Under the pieces are notes generated by a model, which worked only from the letters and a program-made list of their open reading frames with translations, searched no databases and was not told the origin of the DNA. The position numbers were made by a program, and so were the translations under genes. A DNA stretch of 64,000 nucleotides from Rattus norvegicus (lineage: Eukaryota > Chordata > Mammalia > Rodentia > Muridae). Within the stretch, counting starts at the first letter, position 1; the number at the start of each line of letters is the position of its first letter. The stretch spans positions 56,115,039 through 56,179,038 of the forward strand of contig NC_086026.1 in NCBI RefSeq assembly GCF_036323735.1. The letters run 5' to 3'. Shown piece by piece: positions 33,531 to 43,164 of the stretch.

Positions 33531-35344
33531 AACCAGGTCTCCTTGGGGCTCTGGGGTTGGGGGAAGACCTGATTTGTACCTCTTGCCAATCTCTCTGGCA
33601 CAAATATTCACATTGTGGCTGACGTCAACCTGCCAACCTAGTGTTGTTGTTAAATGCGGTAACACGTGAGAAGAAAGGCATCAGTTAGTTCTCAGGAAAG
33701 AAAGATGGAAATGGATAACCATGGGGGAAGAGACAGAGGAGGAAACACAAGGGAAGAAGGGGGTGAGTTTTGGAAGTGAAGAGGGAAGCTGTGGAAGATT
33801 CAAGAACCAAGTTGCATTGTGCCAGTAGATACCTGGCCAGTCCATGTAAGGTTCCCATGGTGGGAGATACAGCTATGGAAACACCTGAGAATCAAAACAT
33901 GCACGTTGAACATGCATGCTTTGAACTTCTGTTGAGTTAGACTTTGTTTTAAAACCACTGCAGAAGCACCAGGGACAAGGATGTAGCATGATGAGAGATA
34001 CTGGGGACCAAACCCATAGGTAGAGAGCATAAGGCAGCTCGGGTGATGTACTAGCTAGGAGAACTTGGGATTCCGGGGTTTGACTGAGAATAAAGAGAAT
34101 GGTGTGGTTAAAGGGACAGGGGCAAGAAAGTCAGGACAACTAGGTACTGCTCAAGCTATGTGATAGGTTGGGTAACCATGGAAAGGCTGCCAGTGATAGG
34201 AATTAGAGGGGAACCCAGGAGTCTAGAAAACCAGGAAGATCAATGGCAAGGATTCTTTCTGCCTTTCTCCTATGAACCATAACAACCCCCTCCCTGCCTC
34301 CTAGAATCCAACCGTCTCCTACGTACCTACTCCATTCTCTTCACTCCCCTTCACTTTTCTCTACTCCCTTGTTCTTCCCTCATTCTAAACAATTTCAACT
34401 TTCCCAGGTTAGCTCTGACCGTCTATGTAGCCCACCCATGATGTATGCCTCCCTGTGCTGTGAAAAATGAATGTGGCTAACTCCATTTTTATGCCTATCC
34501 CACTGAAAAAGCCACCAACCTTGGTCTCACCATTGCATTATCACAGTGACACTTACATCTAGGAAGACTCTGCTGCATATCAAATTGCATTAAGTTGTTT
34601 TTGTTGCCCAAGGATTGGAATTCAAGACCCTGTGTGGACAAACCTCCAGGAACTATGCACTATAGTATATCAGGACAGTGGGTCTCTGGGGCTCAAGAGT
34701 GGTCTGTACTGTGGATAGATAGATGCTTAGAATCCATCTTCATAAAGATCTAACATACCATGACATGGAGAGATTGAGTTTGTTAGAGAAGAGATGTTTT
34801 CTCCTCCTTTGTGAAACATGTTTAAGGCTAGAAAAAGGAGGATGTCAGTCCCAGACTTAGGAGCAATGAAGGGGTTTATTGGGAATGAGGATACTGTGAA
34901 ATCATCCAGGATGGGGACTTCAAGAAGGAAAGAGCTGCTGATGGTGTTAATGTCAGAATAATTCCGAGGACTGAAGCTAAGGGTAAGGCCCAAGCAAGAT
35001 TGATTAAGGACTCAGGTGTCATTGTGGACATGTTTAGACTGGTTAACAGATACTGTCCGGGTTAATGAAAAATCAATGGCTAGTGTTGCAGGTGCTGCTG
35101 AAAGAGTAGCCACAGAGTACTTAGTTCTAGACTGTGACCCTTGGACCAGATATTTTCATCGCCAGGAAACTAGGGAAAGCTGTAACTCTGAAGTGGAGCC
35201 CACCATTCTACGGCAGGTCCACCCTCCATCTGATGGCCCCTCGAGACTCAAGGCCAGAGGTCTTGGGAAAATATGGCCTTGTTATACCCAAAATGCTGAA
35301 TCCTTCCAGGCATGCATTTTGGGAGGGCACAAAGGTCTTATTAA
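33531..35344. other. Unique sequence, no gene seen
   Basis: Two overlapping plus-strand frames of 118 and 106 codons at 35016-35454 lack known domains and run into a B1 relic, so they are not called. Confidence 0.5.
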
Positions 35345-35460
35345 CGTTGGACATAGTAGACCACACCAATAATGCCAGCAGTTGGGAAGGTCGAGAGATT
35401 AAGATCATCCTCAAATACATGGCAAATCCAAGGCTAAACGTAAGTCTCAAATAAACCTCA
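35345..35460 (+). mobile_element. B1 SINE fragment
   Basis: CACACCAATAATGCCAGCAG, TTGGGAAGGTCGAGAGATTA and AAACGTAAGTCTCAAATAAA fit B1 phrases ('taatcccagcac', 'gggaggcagag', 'ctgtctcaaa'). An expanded purine tail follows. Confidence 0.6.
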
Positions 35461-35482
35461 CCAAACCAAAGCAAATACTGTC

Positions 35483-35630
35483 GAAAGAAAGAAAGAAAGA
35501 AAGAAAGAGAGATAGAGAGAAAGAGAGAGGAAGGAAGGAAGGAAGGAAGGGAGGGAGGGAGGGAGGGAGGGAAGGAGGGAGGAAGGAAGGAAGGAAGGAA
35601 GGAAGGAAGGGAGGAAGGAAGGAAGGAAGG
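35483..35630. repeat. (GAAA)n(GGAA)n(GGGA)n polypurine tract
   Basis: About 150 bp is nearly all purine on the + strand. It creates spurious Ser/Leu/Pro frames on the minus strand. Confidence 0.95.
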
Positions 35631-36126
35631 GTGTTTCCCACAGGATAATACATCAGTGGAAGAAGGTGCCCTTTCAGGCATATGCTGAGTATAAGCCACA
35701 CAGGATCAAGTACACAGAGGAATAACTTTGGTCAACATGAGGTTTCTGCTCTTACACATCTTACCTTCGACAAGGGAGAGAAACACACAATAAAACACCT
35801 GGTTGTCAGAGTGCAACGAAATAATAATAGAGTGAGAAATCTAAAGGTCTACTCTACAGTCATAGAAGGGCTCACAGAGAAGTGTGCTATTTAGATGAAA
35901 TCTGAATTGCTTCCCCTTGCAGCCAAAGAAGCAAGTCACAGCAGATACATAGGGAAACGGAGTGGTCTGGATATAAAAAGCTATGTATGTAAAGGACCTG
36001 AGACAGGAACCTAATGGACTTACTCCAGGCTTGGATGGGCACACTGTGTGGGTGGAAGGTAGTCCAAAAGGAAAGAATGGCACTGAGTAGTCAGCACCAT
36101 CTGTATACAGCAAGAAGAACGTGATT
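35631..36126. other. Unique sequence, no gene seen
   Basis: No named repeat or exon. Confidence 0.5.
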
Positions 36127-36430
36127 AGGAGCTGGGAAGACGACTCAGTCAGCAAAGGACTTGCCTTGCCAGTGCAAAGGCCAGAGTTTGAGCTCTAGAC
36201 TCCACATCAAGAAGGCCAAGTGTGGTGATACACACTTCTAACCCTGTCTCTTCAGAAGCAGATACAGACAGATCCCAGGGTTCATAGACAGCCAGTCATG
36301 CCTGCTTGATAAGCGTCAGGGCTGGTAACAAATCCTGCCTCAAAAATATAATCAGGAATGATACCTGAGGAATGCCAACTAAGGCTGCCCTTCATTCTCC
36401 AAACACATCACATACATGTGCACATGTAAT
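36127..36430 (+). mobile_element. B4 SINE
   Basis: GAGCTGGGAAGACGACTCAG, GGCCAGAGTTTGAGCTCTAG, GGCCAAGTGTGGTGATACAC and ATGATACCTGAGGAATGCCA follow the B4 head, B1-like middle and tail in order. It ends in CA-rich sequence. Confidence 0.8.
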
Positions 36431-36454
36431 TCCCCTACACGTATGCATCTGTAT

Positions 36455-36456
<2 letters not shown>

Positions 36457-36498
<42 letters not shown>
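36457..36498. repeat. (CA)n microsatellite
   Basis: About 20 units, in the tail region of the B4. Confidence 0.95.
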
Positions 36499-36499
<1 letters not shown>

Positions 36500-36737
36500 T
36501 GTATGCACATGACACATATACCCACAAAGAAGTACACAGTCAGATTTCTACTGTCCAAAAGGAACAATTTCTGTGAGAACTTACCTAGAAACTTTCCACA
36601 TCTGTTACTTACAGCAGCCAAAAGATGAAAAGAGTGCTACTGTCCACCCAGGGATAATGGAAAGGCAGGGTCTCATAGGCACCGGCAATGAGATGTTATT
36701 CGGCCTCATTGACCCTCACCTGAACCTTCGGCAACCC

Positions 36738-37120
36738 TGTTAGTTATGCTCTTATTGCTATGATAAAATACCTGATAAAAGCCTCTTAAGCAGGGGAGAG
36801 TTTATTGTGGCTCACAATTTGAAAGCACAAGTCATCACGGTGGGGGAAGGCATGGCAGAGAGAAGGTGAAGTGGCTACTTTCATTGACTCTTTTTTCTTT
36901 TTCAGGAAGCAGAGAGAAATGGAGCCGATGCCCAGCTCCTTTCCCTTTTATTCAGTCCAGGACCACAGGCCTTGGAATGAACAGAGCCACCAACATCGAG
37001 GGAGGGTCTTCAAACCTCAGTTAAATCTTTCTGGAAACACTCTCCCAGATGTACCAAGAGCATGTTGCCATGGTGATTCTAAATCCAGTCAAGTTGACAA
37101 TGAAGCTCAACGATTGTAGG
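36738..37120 (-). mobile_element. Rodent LTR-type repeat, minus strand, diverged
   Basis: TGTTAGTTATGCTCTTATTG with CTATGATAAAATACCTGATA and GAGAGTTTATTGTGGCTCAC is the reversed 3' end of a MaLR-like LTR. The far end CCAGTCAAGTTGACAATGAA fits the other terminus. Confidence 0.65.
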
Positions 37121-38676
37121 GGCCTTTGGAAATGGATAATCAATGTATAAGAACACAGAGATCAGAGATGATTGTCAGTCCAGAGGAGGTCAATGGAGTC
37201 AAAGGGGGGAGTTTCTGTGTCCCATCCCATCCCTGTTCATTCCTTTCCCTCTTCTTCCATTTCCTTCCATTTCTTTCCTTCCCTTTCCCTCTCTCCACCC
37301 CTCCTCTCTTTTCTAAGAGAAAACAAAATGGCCTCCCAGTGTGTGCCCTGATCCCCAGCCTTGGGAACTTGATGATGTGAGGTCAGTTGATCATTTTAGA
37401 TTTGAATTGGAGCCCAATAACACTTTCCTTTCTCCATCTCAGCCAGGTCCCAACTTCAGGGTCTTGCAGATAACACAGATTCCCTGACATATCATCACAG
37501 ACAGCCTCCTCGGCTTAAATCACTTCCTGCTGAGCACCCATAACACACAGATTGGAGGTAACTTCACTCCAGAGAACCAATTAGCAAAGACCCAGGCTGA
37601 GTAATTACAGCTTGATAAGCTCCTACCAGCCTATAACCAGTGCAGACGAAATGCTAGGAGAGCATCTCTCCACAGGGCTGGGGGGACAGCAGCACAATGT
37701 TCTCTGCTCTTCTCTGCCCTTGCCCCTCTCCTAAACTGTAAACTGAGAATAGGGGTAAGGAGATCAAAGAGGTACAAGGACTCAGAGGTAGGGTTGCTGA
37801 TAAGGAACCAACCAACCAAAACCATCTATTCTGAGTAGATGGGTGAGGAGAAGAACCATATTCTGTACTCAACATACAGGCGTGTGCCATGGCACTCTCT
37901 CACTGTGGCCTGTGGCCCAAGTGTCCGTTCACTGTCCCTCAGGCCCTCTAGGATCTTTTCCCTTCTTCTCTCCTGTAGCTTTTGGACTTGTGGGAGGCAA
38001 AGGCTGTATAAAGTGTCTCCTCACTGGCATCCTGCTTGAAGCCACCTTTCCACTTTTCCTGAGCTTTGGCTTTCATATGCCCCTCTAGGGCCTTCCTTAA
38101 TACATTCTACACACTACTGCCCAAGGGAGGAATTATTCACAAACACAGATGCAGCAGACCCACTACCCTACTTAAACCACACCCCTTCCTCTGCCTTTGG
38201 GGTAATATATAAGCACAGCATTAATATGGATGTGTTTCTTTATCCTTGCCCAGTTTCCATCTTCAAAGTTTTCAGCGGCCAACTTTCCGTTGGCAATTTG
38301 AATTCTTATTTTCTTTTTAACTGCTGAACAATGTAGTTGATTTCTATTTTAAATATGTGGTTCCTGAGCCTGAACCTAGATAAAGAGATATAGATACAAC
38401 ATTATCACAATTGGAATACAAAATAATTAAATCACTTTCCAACCTCTGTTGTGCTGCCCCTCTGTACTCACAGTGTCCCCATCCCCTGATCCCTGGCATG
38501 AATCTCTCCCCCAACACTAGAGTTTTCTTATAAATAGATGGAACCAGTGGAGTTACATGTTGTGTAGCCTTTGGAATCTACCTAAATTGTGTTGTATTGC
38601 CCTGTTGAAACAGAGCACCCAGTAGAATATTACCTTGTTTCTAGTCTTCTGTGCCATTGGTTTTATATCTCTCTCC
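37121..38676. other. Unique sequence, pyrimidine-rich at 37212-37315
   Basis: No exon is supported. 37500-37640 is repeat-free with homeodomain-like cores (GTAATTAC at 37601-37608). Confidence 0.5.
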
Positions 38677-38776
38677 TTTTTTTTAAATCTTTTTTTTTTC
38701 CGGAGCTGGGGACCGAACCCAGGGCCTTGCGCTTGCTAGGCAAGTGCTCTACCACTGAGCTAAATCCCCATCCTTG
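38677..38776 (-). mobile_element. ID SINE, minus strand
   Basis: Poly(T) at 38677-38699, interrupted by AAATC, precedes GGAGCTGGGGACCGAACC and CTACCACTGAGCTAAATCC. The body is near consensus. I see no clear target-site duplication, unlike the other two young ID copies. Confidence 0.93.
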
Positions 38777-39105
38777 ACATTTGTGCATATTGTTTTTTCT
38801 TCTGGGGACAATTCTGGCCCTTCTTTTCTGTCAAACTTCTTGGTCTTCTTCCAACACCAATATGATTACATCTTCTTTGGAGAAATCTCCCTGAACTCTA
38901 GACTTGACGAGCCCTTTCATAGCAGGGGTCTCTGCCGGCCTGTTTCTCCTACCATGAACTTACATCTCATCCTTCTGAGTAGTCCTTGGCTGCTTTGTCA
39001 GAGTTTGAGAAGTTTTCAAGCTTCTCTGAGCAACGGTAGCAACGACAGCTGTGTCTCTATCACCAGGCACACACCAAAGAACTTGTCAGATGGATGAATA
39101 CCGTA
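38777..39105 (+). mobile_element. L2-like ancient LINE 3' fragment
   Basis: TCTTTGGAGAAATCTCCCTG, then CAGCTGTGTCTCTATCACCA and GGCACACACCAAAGAACTTG and a GATGGATGAATA end parallel the L2 3' end ('gaagccttccctga', 'ctgtatccccagcacc', 'aatgaatgaa'). Confidence 0.5.
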
Positions 39106-39117
39106 TTTGAAATCTCT

Positions 39118-39483
39118 GTGGTGACTTAAATCAGAATGTTCCCCGTAGACTCATATATTTGAACGTTTGTTCCTCAGATCCTGGAACTGTTTAGGAAGGA
39201 TAAGAAGGTGTGGTCTTGTTGGAGGATGTATGTCATTGGGGATGGCTAATGAAATTTCAAAAGCCCATGCCGTTCCCAGTTCTCCCACCCCCTATATGCC
39301 TCCAACTTGTAGATCAGATGTCAGCTCTCATCTACTGCTCCAACATCATGCCTGCTTGTTTGTTGCCGTGCTCCACGAAGTGATGAGCATGGACTCGCCC
39401 TCTGGAACTCTAAGCCCCAGATAAACTTTTTCTTCTGTAAGTTGCTTTGGTCATGGTTCCATACCCTTAACATTAAGTAACCT
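39118..39483 (+). mobile_element. MaLR (ORR1-type) LTR, plus strand
   Basis: It starts TGTGGTGACTTAAATCAGAA, continues GTAGACTCATATATTTGAAC and GGTGTGGTCTTGTTGGAGGA, and reaches TGGAACTCTAAGCCCCAGAT with an ATAAAC polyadenylation-like element and a TTAAGTAAC end. The order matches ORR1 LTRs. Confidence 0.8.
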
Positions 39484-40433
39484 GCAGCCAAATGTCAAGG
39501 GGTAATCAGAACTAACTTAGGTATTTATCTCTCAGAAGATGCATGATGCTTGCATTTGTCATGTTCTTGGGTGTATTACATAGACTTTCATTTCCTTTCA
39601 ACCACTGGTCTCTTTCTTTCCACAGGAAGAAAAAGAAATTGAGAATGCTTATAGTGATAACACAGTATCATAAGATGGTTGGGTTAAAGTGGAACCAGCA
39701 AGAAGTGAGAATAGAAGACTTAAGAAAAGCCAGAATGGGGAAATTCATGTCTTAAAGCCTGAGCTTCCTAGCAACCAAAGACAAAGAGGAAGCCATCGGT
39801 AACAAAATTTGAATTGTCCCTAGGTAAAAAGTTATACCTGTTGCCTTGGAGGAGATAAAGCTAAGGGAAATTTCTACTGAAGACTTCAAAATACGACAAA
39901 AAGATCTACCAGGCAACCAGGCAATTTTTTTTTTTAAAAAAGACCTTTCTTACATTAAATGCAATTGCTAAACTCACGTAGATTTTCCTTCAAGCATCCC
40001 TTCAGTGCAAACTTAAAACAGTATGCCTAAACACAGCTAGCAAATCTCCTTTTACAAAAAGCCAAAACCACTTGGTCTAGATGCATAGCTCTGACTGTCT
40101 GCCTTGATCCAGGGATAAAATCTAGTATATCTATAGCAGTAGATGGGCCAGGTGTCCTTCAGCTAATCCTCCGTGAATATTATTTCTTGTACCCAGGCTT
40201 TTCCTGACAGCCGGCAACAGACAATTTAAATTTATGTTTCCTGTCAAGGCTGTGGAACGCTGGCATTCTGTGCTATCAACATGGGATAGACCTACATCCT
40301 TTGCAAATCAGCCAAGCAGGCAGCAGGACTGCCATCCCCTTATGAGATTCAGTCGAAATTTGCCCATCAAGCTCATCCTGGCGGGCCACCCACATCCTAA
40401 AGGTCCCAGGAGTGGAGTTGAGATTTCCCCCCC
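39484..40433. other. Unique sequence, no gene seen
   Basis: No repeat family or exon is supported. A T9A6 run lies near 39926. Confidence 0.5.

Positions 40434-40484
<51 letters not shown>
40434..40484. repeat. (CA)n microsatellite
   Basis: About 24 units after a CCCCCCC run. Confidence 0.95.
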
Positions 40485-40486
<2 letters not shown>

Positions 40487-40790
40487 TTGTGCACAAGGTA
40501 CGTGAAATACCAGGAGACGTCTTTGGAGAATTTTGACTCACTTTCAAGAGCATTTGGAAAAGAGAACATGAAGAGAATTTTTGATTAAATATGCAGAAGA
40601 AGACAGAGTATTGGCTAACTTGGGGGTGCAGCATGCATTCCTTTCAAATGCAGTCTCTATTGCATTCCAAACACAGAGCTGGAAGAAGGCTGGACAAGGC
40701 TTCCCAATACCCCATGTTATAAATGACACAAAGACATTCATCAAGTTAAATAGGCTGCCTGAAGCCTCTTGTCACATAGTGCCAGAAGGA

Positions 40791-40830
40791 AGTTTTGTTT
40801 GTTTGTTTGTTTGTTTTTGTTTTGTTTTGC
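40791..40830. repeat. (TTTG)n microsatellite
   Basis: About nine imperfect units. Confidence 0.9.
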
Positions 40831-41473
40831 CTTTAATCTCAAATCCTCTGCTCTTTGCAAAAATTCATGTTTAAGACACTAACATGTTAGCATCCTAGGC
40901 ACTTATGTACTGTAATGATTTCCTAGAAGAATAATAGAGCCAGAAGAGGGGGGTTACAGATAAAATAAAAGGAGTTGAAGCTATTTCTGCCAGAGTTATG
41001 AGTCATAAGTACTGGCCACCGGCAGAGACTCTGGGATTTTCTTACTTGTAACCTTTAAAACTTACAGGGTTGCTTTTGGCCCTGGAGAAATTTTGGGGCT
41101 ACTCCATTCAGAGGTACCCAAGACTTCCTTGAGCTTTCTTCTGCTTCTGACAGTATCTTTCTGCCGCCAAGTCTGGGCATGCGAGGCTCATCATCAGCCT
41201 GCAGGCCTGCTGGCCACCTGCTCATTCTCTCAGCCACACTTGTTGTGCGGGACTACAGCTTTATCAGAGTCTCAGCAGGAGGCATTTGTCACTTCAGAGA
41301 GTGCAGATGTAGGGCTGTGAAGAAGGGACAAGTCACAGAGGTGTGAGCAAGCTGGGGGACCAGCCAAGCATGGTGAAGATCAGAGACTGGAAACACACGG
41401 GATAAGGCAGAAGAACAGGATGGACTCCAGAGAAGGGGATTGTGGAAGTGAGGATTCTGCCACCAAGGAACCC
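40831..41473. other. Unique sequence, no gene seen
   Basis: No named repeat or exon. Confidence 0.5.
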
Positions 41474-41600
41474 ACCCTCTCTCCCTCCCTCCCTCCTTCC
41501 CTCCCTCCCTCCCTCTCTCCCTCCCTCCCTCCCTCCCTCTCTCCCTGTCTGTCTGTCTGTCTGTCTGTCGGTCGGTCGGTCGGTCGGTCTGTCTGTCTGT
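41474..41600. repeat. (CTCC)n(TCTG)n(TCGG)5(TCTG)n compound microsatellite
   Basis: CTCC-type units run to about 41544, TCTG units to 41567, exactly five TCGG units lie at 41568-41587, and TCTG returns to 41600. Overlapping Pro/Ser and Arg-Glu/Thr-Asp frames over it are artefacts. Confidence 0.95.
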
Positions 41601-42657
41601 GATCTCTGTGAGACCTCCATGGGCCATACCCAATGAGAGCCTGGGAGGTGCAAGAACCAGAGATTGGCCTCCTGAGGTCAGAGCAGAGGGCAGATAAAAG
41701 AAAACAGGTCAGAGCTGGCCAGGGATAAGTGAACCATGACCAGCTCAGTGGGAGCAAACCTCAGGGGGCTGCTTTCCTCTGACTTTGAAGAATCTAGACA
41801 CCAGGCACAAGAACAAAAGGGGACACTCACAAGCACCTTAGCACAGTGTGCTATGAAAAAAGGAAACCAGCAGCTGGGAGAGAGTGAGGGATGGTTAGGG
41901 AAGCAGCTGAGGGTGACTCAGGCAGTTAACAGCTGAGGTCTTGGTAGCCTTATTCCAGTGAAGGAAGAGAAACTCTCATCAAAGAAATGGTAGATGGGGA
42001 CAGAAGGAAGGCAGTTTCCGAGTCGTCCCCAGACATAGCTTTGTAAAGGAAGAGGCCAGTCTCTGGTCTGCTGCTACTCCACTGTAGTACTCACAAGGGG
42101 AGAAAGACCTTAGAATCCTGGATGGATGTGGCCCAGCCCTGGAAGCCTGGTTTCTGCTGTTCGCAGCAGCATACCCATAGCACACCATGGCAACAGACAG
42201 ACTCACTGTGATGAGGAGAAAGTTTCTGAGCTTACCCAGTGAGAGACAGGTGTGGGGAAGGCAGGCCGCTGTTACCAACTTCCAGGCAGTGACCCAGAAA
42301 ACACTGCAGACTCTGGTGGCTTCTCCCCAAGAGTGGCAGCTGGCGGACAGTTGGCAGAGCACCCACACTCAGACAGAGTTCTCTAAAGTGGTCTTGGGGC
42401 TCTTAAATGGGCTGCAAATGGCGTTGTGAGGGACTCATACTGTCTTCCTTGCCCTGCCCCCAATGAACTCTGTCTCCCTTCCCTAGAAGTGCAAGATTGT
42501 ATGAAGTAGAAACACAGAACTAACATGGTAGTTCTGGGAGGATTTCCTAGGAAAATGACTTTCGCTCTGAGATAGAATAAGAGCTGCCCCGAGACAGAGA
42601 ATACTGAGTTAATATTCCAGCTGGACACAGGGGAAACAACAGTCAAAGAAGAGGGGA
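41601..42657. other. Unique sequence, no gene seen
   Basis: A 129-codon minus frame (42368-41979) and an 80-codon plus frame (42187-42429) overlap one another and neither is recognisable. Confidence 0.5.
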
Positions 42658-43000
42658 TGTGGTGGCTTAAAAATGGTCCCTACAGGCTCACACATTTGAA
42701 TGCTTGGTTTCTGGTTGGTGAAACTGTTTTGGAGGGAGTAGAAAGTGTGCCCCTATTGGAGGAGGTGCGTCACTGGGGTAGCCTTTGAGGTTTCAAAAGC
42801 CCATGCCAGTCTCAGCTTTCTCTGCCTCACAGTGGTGAGAGAGTGGTGTATGCTCCAGGACCTTGCCTGCCTGCCTGCAGCCACCTCCCCTCTATGATGG
42901 TCATAGATGTACCCTCTGAAACCACATGCCCCCATTAAACTCTTCCTTACGTTGTCTTGGTTGTGGGGTGTTTCATCACAGCAGTTGCAAAGTAACTAAG
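42658..43000 (+). mobile_element. MaLR (ORR1-type) LTR, plus strand, near complete
   Basis: It starts TGTGGTGGCTTAAAAATGGT and continues CAGGCTCACACATTTGAATG, GGAGGAGGTGCGTCACTGGG, TGAGGTTTCAAAAGCCCATG and CATTAAACTCTTCCTTACG. It ends TTTCATCACAGCAGTTGCAA then AGTAACTAAG. This follows the ORR1 LTR end to end. No internal retroviral region adjoins it. Confidence 0.85.
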
Positions 43001-43006
43001 CCCATG

Positions 43007-43164
43007 TGAGTGGAGGGCAGAGAGGAGAGAGAGGAGAAGGGGAAGAGGACAAAGAGGAGTAGAGGGAGGATGAAGAGGAGAAAATGAAGGAGAGGAGGAA
43101 GAAGACAAAGGGGAGGAGGTGAGAAGAAACATGAAGAAGAGAAGGGAAAGGAGGAGGAGGGGTA
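43007..43164. repeat. GGA/GAA-rich polypurine tract
   Basis: This non-periodic purine-rich stretch of about 160 bp on the + strand has only scattered pyrimidines. It sits directly after the ORR1 LTR. The minus-strand Ser/Pro/Leu frame across it is an artefact. Confidence 0.9.
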
